From Cytophagales bacterium (lineage in GTDB: Bacteria; Bacteroidota; Bacteroidia; Cytophagales; Microscillaceae), in the NCBI GenBank assembly GCA_013298075.1, contig JAAFJG010000007.1:51705-115704 (forward strand): a stretch of DNA of 64,000 nt, read 5' to 3'. The notes beneath the pieces were generated by a model. That model worked only from the letters and a program-made list of their open reading frames with translations. It was not told the origin of the DNA and ran no database searches. The first letter of the stretch is position 1, and every line of letters begins with the position of its first letter. The position numbers and the translations under genes were made by a program. This document shows, piece by piece, positions 1-10,200 of this stretch.

Positions 1-1980
1 AATTTTCATGATGCCATCGAAAATTGCGAATTAATTTTAAAACAAGAACCTGATAATATTGCCGCCAATTTCAAATTAGGTTTTGCTTATCAACACTCGA
101 TTCATAAAGAAAAATCGTTGCCTTATTTAATTAAAGTCTATCGAAAAGACCCTATTTATGTCGGAAATTTAGAAGATTTAATGGATGCCAATCCACAATA
201 CGTGAGTAGTTTGGATTATTTTTTGGCGGTTGGTTATCATCATAATAATATGTTTAGAGAAGGAATTAAGTTTTATGAAAAATCAAAAAGATATTTTGAG
301 GCAGTCAAAAAAGATACAAAAAATAAAGACTTATTGGCTTTATTGAACGCAAAAATCAAGGATACTGATAAAAAAATTATAGAGTGTAAATATGGTGAAA
401 AAGCAATTTCTGAACCTGTTAATGCCCAAATCGAAAACGTTGGTAGTATTATTAACGGAAAATATAGCGATTATGCACCCGTTATTTCCTCTGATGAAAC
501 TATGTTGGTTTTTACCTCTCGAAGAGAAGGCACCACAGGTGAAAAAAAAGATAAAGATGGCGAATATTTTGAGGATATTTATATTTGTAGAAAAAATGAT
601 TTAGGCGATTGGACTGCTCCCAAAAATATTGGAACGCCTATCAATACAAAATTTCATGATGCCACTATCGCCATCGCTCCCGATGGAAAACAATTATTTA
701 TTTATAAAGATAACAGCAGAGGAATGGGAGATATTTATTACTCTGAATTAAAAGGAAATAATACATGGACTGAACCCAAAAGTATGGGCGAAAATATCAA
801 TTCTGAATTTCACGAAACGTCTATTTCAATGTCATCAGACAAAAAAACAGTTTATTTTTCGAGTAACAGAACAGGCGGTTATGGCGGATTAGATATTTAT
901 ACATCAAAATTAGGCATCGATGGAAAATGGGAAAAAGCAGTTAATTTAGGACTTTCTATCAATACAGAATATGATGATGATGCCCCATTTATTAGTTTTG
1001 ATGGCAAACATTTATATTTTGGCTCAGAAGGACATAGCTCGATGGGCGGTTTTGATACATTTAGAGCCACTTGGAATGGAAACAAATGGGAAATGCCCGA
1101 AAATTTAGGCTTTCCTATCAATACAGCCGATAATGATATTTATTTTGTATTGACTGCTGACGAAAGAACAGCTTATTATGCTTCTGCCAAAGAAGGTGGA
1201 AAAGGTGAAAAAGATATTTATCAAATCAGAATGCCTAAAACTAATTTTAATATTTTGGCAAGAGAAGACAAATTAAATATCGATATTCCAAAAGTAATTT
1301 TTAGTAGTGCAAAAATTGAAAACGCACCCAACAGACCCAAATTATTGCTCAAAGGAATTATCAGAGATATTCAAACTAAACAAGTCTTAGAATCAAATAT
1401 AGAACTAATTTTATTCGAAACCAACAACAATCTCCAAAATTTTACGTCTAATAAAGAAGGAAAATTTAGTTCTACTAAAGTAATGTGGAATAATCGATAC
1501 ATTATCGCAGTCCAAAAAGATGGTTATTTGTTTCATTCTGAATCTTTTAATATCCCAACTGAAACCGATGAAAACAAAGAAATTGAACTTTTGATTGAGT
1601 TAGTGCCTTTGAAAGTAGGGGCAAAAATCAATCTTACTTTATTTTTTGATTTTGATAAAGCAAATATCAGAAAAGAATCGAATAGCGAACTCAAAAGATT
1701 ACAATTATTTATGAAAAAATATCCACAAGTAAAAATTGAAATTGCAGGACATACAGATAATATTGGCACAGACCAAAGAAATCGTATTCTTTCACAACAA
1801 AGAGCAAAAGCAGTCGTAAATTATTTACAAGACAATGGCATAGACGAATACCGAATGATTTATAATGGATATGGTGCCTCAAAACCTATTGCCAATAACA
1901 AAAAAGCAAACGGAAATGATGACCCAACAGGACGACAAAAAAATCGTAGAACTGAATGTATTGTAACAGCCGTAAAATAA
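1..1980 (+). CDS. PorE-like OmpA family protein with PD40 propeller (5' end outside window)
   Basis: The reading frame is open from base 1, so the gene is cut by the left edge and its start is not visible. The first ~100 residues look like TPR helices. They are followed by PD40/WD40-like propeller repeats (recurring SxDxxxxxF.S.R and GxxDIY segments, window residues about 155-410), a carboxypeptidase-regulatory-like beta domain (about 480-530) and a C-terminal OmpA peptidoglycan-binding domain (LFFDFDKANIRK, GHTDNIGT, QRAKAVVNYL, GRQKNRRTE). This order of TPR, propeller, regulatory-like domain and OmpA is that of PorE of the type IX secretion system, but Bacteroidota carry several paralogues, so the PorE role is inference. 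The protein probably sits in the periplasm, bound to peptidoglycan. The next gene starts 57 bp downstream on the same strand. Confidence 0.85.
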   Translation, partial: NFHDAIENCELILKQEPDNIAANFKLGFAYQHSIHKEKSLPYLIKVYRKDPIYVGNLEDLMDANPQYVSSLDYFLAVGYHHNNMFREGIKFYEKSKRYFEAVKKDTKNKDLLALLNAKIKDTDKKIIECKYGEKAISEPVNAQIENVGSIINGKYSDYAPVISSDETMLVFTSRREGTTGEKKDKDGEYFEDIYICRKNDLGDWTAPKNIGTPINTKFHDATIAIAPDGKQLFIYKDNSRGMGDIYYSELKGNNTWTEPKSMGENINSEFHETSISMSSDKKTVYFSSNRTGGYGGLDIYTSKLGIDGKWEKAVNLGLSINTEYDDDAPFISFDGKHLYFGSEGHSSMGGFDTFRATWNGNKWEMPENLGFPINTADNDIYFVLTADERTAYYASAKEGGKGEKDIYQIRMPKTNFNILAREDKLNIDIPKVIFSSAKIENAPNRPKLLLKGIIRDIQTKQVLESNIELILFETNNNLQNFTSNKEGKFSSTKVMWNNRYIIAVQKDGYLFHSESFNIPTETDENKEIELLIELVPLKVGAKINLTLFFDFDKANIRKESNSELKRLQLFMKKYPQVKIEIAGHTDNIGTDQRNRILSQQRAKAVVNYLQDNGIDEYRMIYNGYGASKPIANNKKANGNDDPTGRQKNRRTECIVTAVK

Positions 1981-2015
1981 ATTAAAACTTTTAAAACTTT
2001 TAAAACTTTTAAAAT
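1981..2015. repeat. Short tandem repeat of AAAACTTTT
   Basis: Three successive copies of the 9-mer AAAACTTTT lie between the OmpA gene stop and the alkane monooxygenase start. No promoter is seen in the 57 bp gap, so the downstream gene may be cotranscribed. Confidence 0.6.
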
Positions 2016-2037
2016 TAAAATAAACATCAATAAAATT

Positions 2038-3153
2038 ATGAAATTAGTTAAAAAAATGGGCTTTTTAGCCCCGTTTATCATTCCTATCTTAGTCGTTTTA
2101 GGCTATTATTTAGGTAGTTTTTGGAATTTTTCCGCTTTCTTTTTTGCTTACACCTTGATTCCTATTTGTGATGAAATGATAGGAAGAGATAAAACTAACG
2201 TAGAAAAAGAAGATTTTGAAAAGGTTTTTGATAATAAATATTTTGAAATGTTGGTGCATTCGATGGTTTATGTGCAGGTTGCGATTATTATTTGGGCTTT
2301 GTATGTGTTGGCTTTGTATCCACTTTCGACTCTGGCATACATTGGATTTTTGTTGAGTATGATGAGTTTTACGAGCAATGGCATCAATGTAGCTCATGAA
2401 TTAGGTCATAAAAAATCATCTTTTGCTAGATTTAATGCTAAACTAAATTTGATGACGACTTGTTATATGCACTTTTATGTGGAGCATAATCGCGGGCATC
2501 ACGTACACGTAGCTACGCCTTTAGACCCCGCAACGAGCAAAAAAAATCAAACTTTTTATGCGTTTTGGGTGCAGACTGTTTTTGGTGGTTTTAGAAGTGC
2601 TTGGAAAATAGAAAAGGAAAGATTAGCCAAAAAAGAATTACCTTTTTATTCTATTTATCACAATGAAATGTTGCGAGCAATTATTTTTCCTTTGTTATTT
2701 ATTACTATTTTGACTTCGATATTAAGTTTTCAGGTAGGATATTTTGCTTATGTAGTGCCTTTATTTTTCTTTTCGCAAAGTATTATGGCTTTCTCTTCGT
2801 TAGAAGCTGTTAATTATATCGAGCACTATGGTATGACAAGGCGTGAAATTTCTCCTAATAAATATGAGCGAGTCAATCCGTTACATTCTTGGAATTCGAG
2901 TCATTTAATCAGTAATTTGATGTTATTTCAATTACAAAGACACTCAGACCATCACGCCTATGCCTCGCGTCCGTATCAAGTTTTAAGACATTTTGATGAA
3001 AGTCCGCAGTTACCTTTTGGTTATCCTGTGATGATAATGATTGCTTTGGTGCCGCCTTTGTGGTTTATGTTGATGAATAAAAAATTAGAAACTTGGAAAA
3101 GTTTGGCTATTCAAGAAAGCGAAATAAGACGAAGAGTTGAAGCAACAGCCTAA
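2038..3153 (+). CDS. alkB: AlkB-type alkane 1-monooxygenase (membrane diiron hydroxylase)
   Basis: This is an integral-membrane non-haem diiron hydroxylase of 371 residues that would oxidise the terminal carbon of alkanes or related hydrophobic chains. The histidine clusters of the family are all present: HELGH at residues 120-124, EHNRGHHVH at 149-157, NYIEHYG around 260-265 and LQRHSDHH at 300-306. Several hydrophobic segments in the first 120 residues and around 215-260 are membrane spans. No rubredoxin or rubredoxin reductase gene is adjacent, so electron donors must be encoded elsewhere. The natural substrate cannot be told from sequence. The family assignment is firm. Confidence 0.92.
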   Translation: MKLVKKMGFLAPFIIPILVVLGYYLGSFWNFSAFFFAYTLIPICDEMIGRDKTNVEKEDFEKVFDNKYFEMLVHSMVYVQVAIIIWALYVLALYPLSTLAYIGFLLSMMSFTSNGINVAHELGHKKSSFARFNAKLNLMTTCYMHFYVEHNRGHHVHVATPLDPATSKKNQTFYAFWVQTVFGGFRSAWKIEKERLAKKELPFYSIYHNEMLRAIIFPLLFITILTSILSFQVGYFAYVVPLFFFSQSIMAFSSLEAVNYIEHYGMTRREISPNKYERVNPLHSWNSSHLISNLMLFQLQRHSDHHAYASRPYQVLRHFDESPQLPFGYPVMIMIALVPPLWFMLMNKKLETWKSLAIQESEIRRRVEATA

Positions 3154-3499
3154 GCATATTTATTTTTTTCTTTAGATATAGTTTTAAAATTTTTGGTTCT
3201 TAGGAAATTTGTGCGGAAAATGTTTTTTTTTGAAGTATATTTTTTGAATTCTCTCCAAATTTAATTAGAGAATAATATACAATTCAATCGTTGGATTTAG
3301 CCGAAATCTCTGCTTATATCCGATTGATGTTTTTGTACATTTTCAAGATAAATGGTTATTCATATTAGAATAAAATTAGCTTCGCAATAATATCTCAAAA
3401 ACCAGAATATTTTTATAGATTTGAAAAACATATTTTATGCACATATTTTATGCACATATTTTATCAAAATATTTTTTTATTGTCCCAAAAAAACAAAAA
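3154..3499. other. Intergenic region with one repeat element and a direct repeat
   Basis: The gap is mostly filled by a family 1 element. After it comes a -7-like TAGATTTG (3416-3423) followed by two tandem copies of a 13-mer ending TTTTATGCACATA (about 3431-3463). No clear TTG -33 box is seen at the right distance. The -7-like box could serve rsmH. Confidence 0.5.
3195..3403 (+). repeat. Family 1 MITE-like element, copy 1 (diverged core)
   Basis: The left end reads GGTTCTTAGGAAATTTGTG, matching copies at 32222 and 50770. The right end is a degenerate inverted copy ending AAAACC. The inner CCTCCAGATTTATCTGGAGG palindrome is degenerated here to CTCTCCAAATTTAATTAGAG, and TTGGATTTAGCCGAA replaces the TTGGCTTTAGCCAA palindrome. 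No open reading frame is present. Confidence 0.8.
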
Positions 3500-4408
3500 A
3501 TGTCCACATATCATTCTCCCGTAATGCTTTCCGAATGTATAGAAGCGTTACGTATCAAGCCTGATGGCGTATATATAGATTTAACTTTTGGTGGAGGTGG
3601 TCATTCGAAAGCCATTTTATCACAACTTAATGACAAAGGAAAATTATACGGATTTGACCAAGACGCAGACGCAGCCACAGAATCTGCCCAAATCGAATCT
3701 AAAAATTTTATTTTGATGCCTTATAATTTTAGGTATTTTTATAAGTATTTAAGAATGAATAACATTGAAAAAGTCGATGGAATTTTGGCAGATTTAGGTA
3801 TTTCTTCTCATCAAATAGATACACCTGAACGTGGTTTTTCAACTCGTTTTGAAGGTTTTTTAGATATGAGAATGAATCAAAATGCAGAATTAACGGCTGC
3901 AAAAGTACTCAATTCATACTCAGAAGGCGAATTACATAAAGTTTTTGGTTTATACGGAGAAATCAAAAATGCCAAAACACTCGCCCAAGCAGTCGTGCGT
4001 GAGCGTATCAAAACGCCTTTTGAAACTTGCCAACAATTATGCAATTTTTTAAATAAATATGCACCATTTAGAAAAGAATTTAAGTATTACGCACAAGTTT
4101 TTCAGGCATTGAGAATTGTAGTCAATGATGAAATGTTGGCTTTGGAAGAAATGCTATTACAAACGCCACAAGCCTTGCAAAAAACAGGGCGTTTGGTGGT
4201 CATGTCTTATCATTCTTTGGAAGATAGATTGGTGAAAAATTTTATTCAAAAAGGTAAATTTTCGGGTGAACCAGAAAAAGATTTTTATGGAAATTTACAA
4301 GTCCCATTCGAAAATATCACCAGAAAAATTATTATTCCAACAGACCAAGAAATAGAAACCAATCCAAGAGCAAGAAGTGCTAAATTGAGAATTGCAGAAA
4401 AATTATAA
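3500..4408 (+). CDS. rsmH: 16S rRNA (cytosine(1402)-N(4))-methyltransferase RsmH
   Basis: SAM-dependent methyltransferase of 302 residues that modifies N4 of C1402 in 16S rRNA at the ribosomal P site. Family signatures are the N-terminal YHSPVMLSEC, the SAM-binding DLTFGGGGHS, DGILADLGISSHQID, RGFSTRFEGFLDMRMN, and the C-terminal SYHSLEDRLVKNF and NPRARSAKLRIAEK. An in-frame ATG at 3437 would add 21 unconserved residues, so the ATG at 3500, which gives the usual start and length, is chosen. In many bacteria rsmH heads the division and cell-wall cluster (ftsL, ftsI, murE); here it stands alone and is followed by a convergent gene. Confidence 0.95.
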   Translation: MSTYHSPVMLSECIEALRIKPDGVYIDLTFGGGGHSKAILSQLNDKGKLYGFDQDADAATESAQIESKNFILMPYNFRYFYKYLRMNNIEKVDGILADLGISSHQIDTPERGFSTRFEGFLDMRMNQNAELTAAKVLNSYSEGELHKVFGLYGEIKNAKTLAQAVVRERIKTPFETCQQLCNFLNKYAPFRKEFKYYAQVFQALRIVVNDEMLALEEMLLQTPQALQKTGRLVVMSYHSLEDRLVKNFIQKGKFSGEPEKDFYGNLQVPFENITRKIIIPTDQEIETNPRARSAKLRIAEKL

Positions 4409-4436
4409 GCATAAAAAAAGATAGTGTTATTTATAC

Positions 4437-4470
4437 CATCTGTGTTCTAAAAATAGAATACAGATGTATT
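4437..4470. terminator. Bidirectional hairpin terminator
   Basis: The arms CATCTGTGTTCTA (4437-4449) and TAGAATACAGATG (4454-4466) pair with one mismatch and are followed by a T-rich run. It lies between the convergent rsmH and the gene ending at 4479. Confidence 0.75.
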
Positions 4471-4478
4471 TTTTATGT

Positions 4479-5225
4479 TTACCAATAATCCCAGCCCAAC
4501 AAATTTAATTCGAATACTACGCCATAATTTCCTTTTTGATTATTCATATTTGGAATAATTGCTCCCAAACAAAATTGTACTTTTTTGCTCGCAGGCACCA
4601 TCAAACCTATCACAGACACCGCTTGTGAGTTATTTCCTGAAATAAAATCACCCATCAGATAAAATTTATGAGGTACAATTGGAATTTCATAACCCAGCAA
4701 AATCCCCGCATCATTACCACGTCCTTTGATAATATCATTCGAATAATAGCCACCAAAAGTAAGTTTCCAATGATTAAATACTTCTAATAAACCCACGCCA
4801 TAACTATAATGAGCAAAACGAAGATTGTCAGAATAACGATTGATATTGCTTCCTACTTGCGTACCAATATTAAAATGAAATTTTTCTGAAATTTTAAAAC
4901 TTTTTTGAGCCGTAAACAAAGCAATTGGCTGCAAAGGAGTTTCAGAAATCGGACCTTGTTCAAACTGAAATAATTGTCCTTTTTTTAACGAAAAACCTGA
5001 ATTAATCAAATTAAAACCAATGTCCCATCCTTTGCCTAATCCATACACAATATGAGATTTTGATTCAAATTTTCCTTCATAAAAATTAAGTTGATGTTGA
5101 TAAAAAGCCTTTTTTTCTGGTGTAATATCTCCCGAAGGAATGTTAAAAAGATTTTGTTGTGCTGATAAAAGAGCAAAAAAATGATAAAAAATGATAAAAA
5201 GAAAAAATTTACAATAATAAATCAT
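4479..5225 (-). CDS. Secreted or outer-membrane protein of unknown function
   Basis: 248-residue protein with an N-terminal signal peptide (hydrophobic FLFIIFYHFFALLSA then QQN). The rest alternates short beta-strand-like stretches rich in aromatic and glycine residues (for example FNIGTQVGSNINRYS, GVGLLEVFNHWKLTFGGYYSND, YGVVFELNLLGWDYW) and ends in an aromatic residue. These are features of a small outer-membrane beta-barrel. I do not recognise a specific family. It is convergent with rsmH and transcribed away from the urtA-like gene. No cysteine follows the signal, so it is not a lipoprotein. Confidence 0.75.
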   Translation of the reverse strand: MIYYCKFFLFIIFYHFFALLSAQQNLFNIPSGDITPEKKAFYQHQLNFYEGKFESKSHIVYGLGKGWDIGFNLINSGFSLKKGQLFQFEQGPISETPLQPIALFTAQKSFKISEKFHFNIGTQVGSNINRYSDNLRFAHYSYGVGLLEVFNHWKLTFGGYYSNDIIKGRGNDAGILLGYEIPIVPHKFYLMGDFISGNNSQAVSVIGLMVPASKKVQFCLGAIIPNMNNQKGNYGVVFELNLLGWDYW

Positions 5226-5411
5226 TGAATTTATTTGTTTTAGAATGAAAAAATAAAAAAACTCCTTTGAGATAGATTAAGAAGTTTTACTTTTTATAAC
5301 AAAATGTAGTCAAAAATGTTTTAAAAATGCTTCAAAAATGTGTTCATTTTTTATTTTGATTTGATAAATAGTGTTTTTTATGTGTAATTTCAATAAAAAA
5401 GCCTAAAAAAT

Positions 5412-5441
5412 TTGTATTCTAAAAAATTATACTTACTTTTG
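5412..5441 (+). promoter_or_regulatory. Promoter of the urtA-like gene
   Basis: TTG at 5412-5414, 19 bp spacer, TACTTTTG at 5434-5441. This fits the Bacteroidota -33/-7 consensus. It places transcription start near 5447 and supports the ATG at 5463 over the one at 5412. Confidence 0.75.
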
Positions 5442-5462
5442 AATTTTAAAAATAATATCACA

Positions 5463-6701
5463 ATGAAAAAAAATTATTACATTTTTTATTTTATATTCAT
5501 TATATTTCTTACCTCTTGTGCAAATCAACAACAAGAAACAATAAAAGTTGGAATTTTACACTCTCTCACAGGCACAATGGCTATCAGTGAAAAAGATGTA
5601 AAAGATGCCACGCTGATGGCAATAGAAGAAATTAATAAAAATGGAGGAATTTTAGGGCAGAAATTAGAGCCTATTATAGTAGACGGAAAATCTAATTGGG
5701 AACATTTTGCTAAAATGGCTGATAGTTTGATTTCAAAAGAAAAAGTAAAGGTTGTTTTTGGTTGCTGGACTTCGGCAAGTAGAAAAACGGTGAAGCCTGT
5801 TTTTGAAAAGTATAACAATATTCTTTTTTATCCTGTACAATTTGAAGGCGTAGAACAATCTAAAAATATTGTTTATACAGGTGCTGCTCCCAATCAACAA
5901 ATTATTCCTGCGGTTAAATGGTTTTTTGATAATGTAGGCTCAAAAGTTTTTATTGTAGGCTCTGATTATGTATATCCTCGAACCGCCAGCCAAGTAATTC
6001 AAGACCAAGTCAAAATATTGGGCGGAAAAGTGTTAGGCGATGAATATGTGCCATTGGGAAGTTTGAAAGTACAAAGTATGGTCGAAAAAATCATCAAAAC
6101 AAAACCTGATTTTATTCTTAATAATATCAATGGAGATACCAATGTAGAATTTTTTAAACAATTAAGAAAGGCAGGAATTACACCTGATAAAATTCCAACT
6201 TGCTCTTTTAGCGTAGCAGAGGCTGAGTTATTATCTATGAAAGTGGATGATGTGGTGGGTGATTATGCTACTTGGTCATATTTTCAAAGTTATACTTCTA
6301 ACGAAAATAAAGAATTTGTAAAAAAATTTAAAGCAAAATATGGACAAAACAAAGTAACTGATGACCCCATGGAAACTGGTTATTTTGGCGTATATTTATG
6401 GGCGGAATCTGTCAAAAAAGCCAATTCTTTTCAACCCAAAGATGTACTTAAGAATTTAGCAGAATCAAGTTATTTAGCACCCGAAGGCTTGGTGTATATT
6501 GACGGAGAAACACAACACACTTGGCGACCTACACGCATAGGAAAAATAAATCCAAAAGGGCAATTTGATATTGTGTGGGATTCTGAAAAGGCAGTAAAAG
6601 CACAACCGTATCCAAGATCACGTACCAAAGGAGAATGGGAGCAGTTTTTAGTAGGATTATTTCAAGGGTGGGGAGGAAAATGGGCAAAATCTGCAGACTA
6701 A
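5463..6701 (+). CDS. urtA: Urea-type ABC transporter substrate-binding lipoprotein
   Basis: 412-residue periplasmic binding protein of the branched-chain amino acid/urea class. It starts with a lipoprotein signal ending FLTSCAN, so it is tethered to a membrane. The stretches VGILHSLTGTMAISE, VVFGCWTSASRKTVKPVFE, LFYPVQFEGVEQSKNIVYTGAAPNQQ and PRSRTKGEW are those of UrtA (urea) and the related amide-binding protein FmdD. The start at 5463 follows the promoter and yields the signal peptide directly. The permease and ATPase genes urtBCDE and urease genes are not next to it, which is unusual: the next gene is tamB 540 bp away. Substrate (urea or short amide) is inferred from family. Confidence 0.85.
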   Translation: MKKNYYIFYFIFIIFLTSCANQQQETIKVGILHSLTGTMAISEKDVKDATLMAIEEINKNGGILGQKLEPIIVDGKSNWEHFAKMADSLISKEKVKVVFGCWTSASRKTVKPVFEKYNNILFYPVQFEGVEQSKNIVYTGAAPNQQIIPAVKWFFDNVGSKVFIVGSDYVYPRTASQVIQDQVKILGGKVLGDEYVPLGSLKVQSMVEKIIKTKPDFILNNINGDTNVEFFKQLRKAGITPDKIPTCSFSVAEAELLSMKVDDVVGDYATWSYFQSYTSNENKEFVKKFKAKYGQNKVTDDPMETGYFGVYLWAESVKKANSFQPKDVLKNLAESSYLAPEGLVYIDGETQHTWRPTRIGKINPKGQFDIVWDSEKAVKAQPYPRSRTKGEWEQFLVGLFQGWGGKWAKSAD

Positions 6702-7184
6702 TTATTTTTTTTATAAATACTATTTTGTTTAAAAATATGTATGTTAATTTTTTTCAATATCCTCTATATTTATCTGGAGGATATTCTATAATTTAATAGA
6801 ATAATTTAACCTAAATCAATATGGGCGACATAATCATATAGGCTTATAAGGGCTTAAATTTAGTATAAAATTATTTTTTTGTGTTTAAAACATTAATTAA
6901 AAATAGATACGACAAATTCATGTAAGTATTTTTAATTAATTTAACCAAATATTAAATATTCAAAAATGCCTTAATCATCTTTAAAAAACCTTTTTATGTT
7001 AAATTCAAAATGTTACTCATATTGATACAAAGGTACATTCTTTTTTTTACAAAAAAATATTTCCTAAGTTCTCAGTAATTTGTTTTTTAGATGCTTACTT
7101 ATTTACCACACGAAAAATTAAAGTACAACTATTTTATTTTATTTATAAAATTTTCATAAAATTAAAAAAACAAACTAAAAAAAT
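6702..7184. other. Intergenic region, AT-rich, with repeat remnant
   Basis: CCTCTATATTTATCTGGAGG at 6761-6780 is a degenerate copy of the family 1 core palindrome. A minus-strand -7-like TACCTTTG (plus bases 7028-7035) lacks a well-placed -33 box and has no leftward gene behind it. No open reading frame of note is seen. Confidence 0.4.
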
Positions 7185-7215
7185 TTGTCTTTTTGCGTAA
7201 TTTTTTATACTTTTG
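7185..7215 (+). promoter_or_regulatory. Promoter of tamB
   Basis: TTG at 7185-7187, 20 bp spacer, TACTTTTG at 7208-7215 followed by CAAAT. Transcription would start near 7221, which rules out the upstream in-frame ATG at 7185 and supports the start at 7245. Confidence 0.85.
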
Positions 7216-7244
7216 CAAATAAATTACATAAAAAACAGACCAAA

Positions 7245-10200
7245 ATGCAAAAAATATCTATTTCCAAAATTATCAAACTCACTTTCAGGTGGATTGGGAA
7301 TACTATTGTGGTTATTTTGCTGTTTTTATTTGCTTTTTTGTTGGCGCTACAGTTTTCTATCGTTCAAACTTACCTTTCCAAACAAGCACTTTCTTGGCTC
7401 TCTCCCAAAATGAATTTTGATTTATCTTTATCAGAATTATATTTTGATGCTTGGAATGGTGAACTTTCTATCAAAAATTTATGCGTAAAAGACAAACATA
7501 AAAATAAAATGTTGGACGTTCAAGAGGTTAAAATTGACATAGAATACAACAAATTATTAAAAAATGGTAATATCGATATAAAAAATATCAGACTAAAAAG
7601 AGGTGAACTCAATCTTATCACAGACGAAAAAACAGGTGTGATAAATATGGTCGATTTTATTAATACGATTGATTCATTGACTGCTCCAAAAGTTCGAAAT
7701 CCAAACGCTCCGCCTACCATTGTCGATATTCGCCAAGCGAAGTTAATAGATGTGCGTTTTACGTTTACAGATGTACGAGAAAAACCTCACAATGACAAAA
7801 GTTTAGATTATTTTCATTTGAAAATTAATGAGTTAAATACAGAACTAGACGATTTTCATTTGGCGGGAGATACTATTCAAATGCAACTCAAAGATATGAG
7901 AGGAATCGATGAAAAAACAGATATGCAAGTCAAAAACTTGACTACTTTTTTTAGAATGACCCGAAAAACGATGGAATTTCATCAATTAAAATGCGAGGTA
8001 AATCATTCTATTATCAAAGATAAAATATTTTTGAGTTTTGATAAACAAAGACATTTAAGCGATTTTAATCATAAAGTTAATATTTTTGCGAAGTTGGATA
8101 GTAGCGTTTTGCATACCGAAGATTTGGCTTTGTTTTCTCCTGCTCTCGAAAAATATAAAGATATTTGGCGTATTTCTGGGCAATTTGAAGGAAAAGTAAA
8201 TGATTTTATTTTCAAAAATTTTGATGGATATATTGGCAAAAATACGCATTTGAAAGGTTTAATGAGTATGAAAGGTTTGCCTGATGTCAAAAATACTCTG
8301 ATGAATTTTGAAATACCAATCGCAGATATAGACTTTCCCGAATTATTTCAATATATAGAACAACCAATAGCAGAGCCATACTTGAAAACTTTGGGGCGTG
8401 TGCAGTTTCAGGGAAATTATATAGGAACATTAGATGATTTCAAAACCAAAGGAACATTAATCACAAAATTAGGCAATTTGCAGGCTGATATTCATCTCAA
8501 ACCTCAACAACAATACTATGATGCAATTTTAAATACGTCTAATTTTGAATTAGGAAAATTATTGCAACAACAAAAAATATTGGGTGATATTGATTTGAGC
8601 GGAAAAATAAAAGGCGTTGGATTTTCGTTAGATAAAGCAAAATTAGAAACTGATATGAAAATCAATCGAATTCGATTGTTAGATTATACTTACCAAAATA
8701 TAAGAATTGATGGAAAATTAAGCCAAAAAAGTTTTGAAGGAGAATTTATCTCCAAAGATAAAAATTTAGAAGTAGATTTGAATGGAAATATTGATTTGTT
8801 TCAAGACAAAAAAGAGTTAAAATTCCCACCCGGAAGAATTAAATTTAAGTCAGATTTAAAACATATTGACCTCAAAAAATTAGGTTTTTTACCCGATGAA
8901 ACCATTATCAAAGGAAAATTAACAGCTGATTTATATGGTATGAATGCGGATAGTTTGGTCGGAACAGCCGAATTAGATAGTGCTTTTGTATTATATAAAC
9001 AAAAAGGTCTGGTGGTCAATCGTTTGAATTTTTTATCATTCAAAGATAGAGAAAAAGGAACACGATTGTTAGATTTGCAGTCTGATTATGCTGATTTGCA
9101 TTTGGAAGGCAAATTTTTATTTACAGATTTATTTGATGATTTACAAAAATTAGTTTATGAATACGCTTTGAGTTTTAAAAATGAGCCTAAAAGTATTAAA
9201 AAGTATTACGAAGAAAAAAATAAAAAAATACTCAAAACAAAATACGGAGTTGAATTTAATGCTAATTTCAAAGATGCCAATCCTTTGATTGCTTTATTTG
9301 ATACCAAATTATTTTTGGCAAAAAATACTTTAATTGATGGAAAATTTGGCGTTGGAAAAACAACTTTATTAGATATTTCTACTTCTCGAAAAATAGATTC
9401 CGTTTTTTATGGTAATAATAAATTATATGATATTGATATTGATATTAATACTTCAAAATTGGCTGATAAACCTGAAATATTAGCAGAAAGCTCGATTACT
9501 TCTTCACGACAAAAATTAGGCGGAATTAGTACAAAAAATTTATTGGCTACTGCGGTTTGGGGTGATAATTTAATCGATTTTGGCGTAAAAGCTCAACAAG
9601 TTGGTACCACTAACTCGGTGGATTTGTCAGGTGATATTAAATTTAAAGAAGACACGACTTTGATTGCTTTCAAACCTTCTCGTTTGTATTTATTAGAAAA
9701 ACAATGGGTTTTATCGAAAGATAATTTGATAAGTTTAGTGCCAAATGGCGTGTTAATCAAAAATTTACAATTATATAAAAAAGAAAATCCTGAATCTCAA
9801 ATCAGAGCCAATGGCGAAATTTCAAATCGATTAGAACAACCTTTGGAAGTAAAAATTCAAGATTTTGATTTATTGGCTTTCGCAAATATTATCGGTTTTG
9901 ACCTCAAAGGAACGCTTAATTCGCAACTATCAATGAAAAATCTCAAAGATAATCCCGAAATAAAAGGCAATTTAGGCGTAGAAAATATAATGTTTGGCGA
10001 TATGTTGATTGGAGACATGGAAGGAAAATTAGATTGGGACGATAAAAATCAAGTGTTTACTTTCAATAATCAATTATATCGATTAGGAAGATTTATTTTG
10101 GATATTGATGGTAATTATAAACCCAACGAAAAAACCAATCCGTTGAATGCCTTGATTGATTTTCGTAGGACTGATATTGTGATGTTAGAGCCATTTACCA

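Noticed and set aside
7028..7052. Leftward TACCTTTG promoter-like sequence
   Set aside because: No properly spaced -33 TTG and no gene or hairpin behind it; probably chance in AT-rich DNA.
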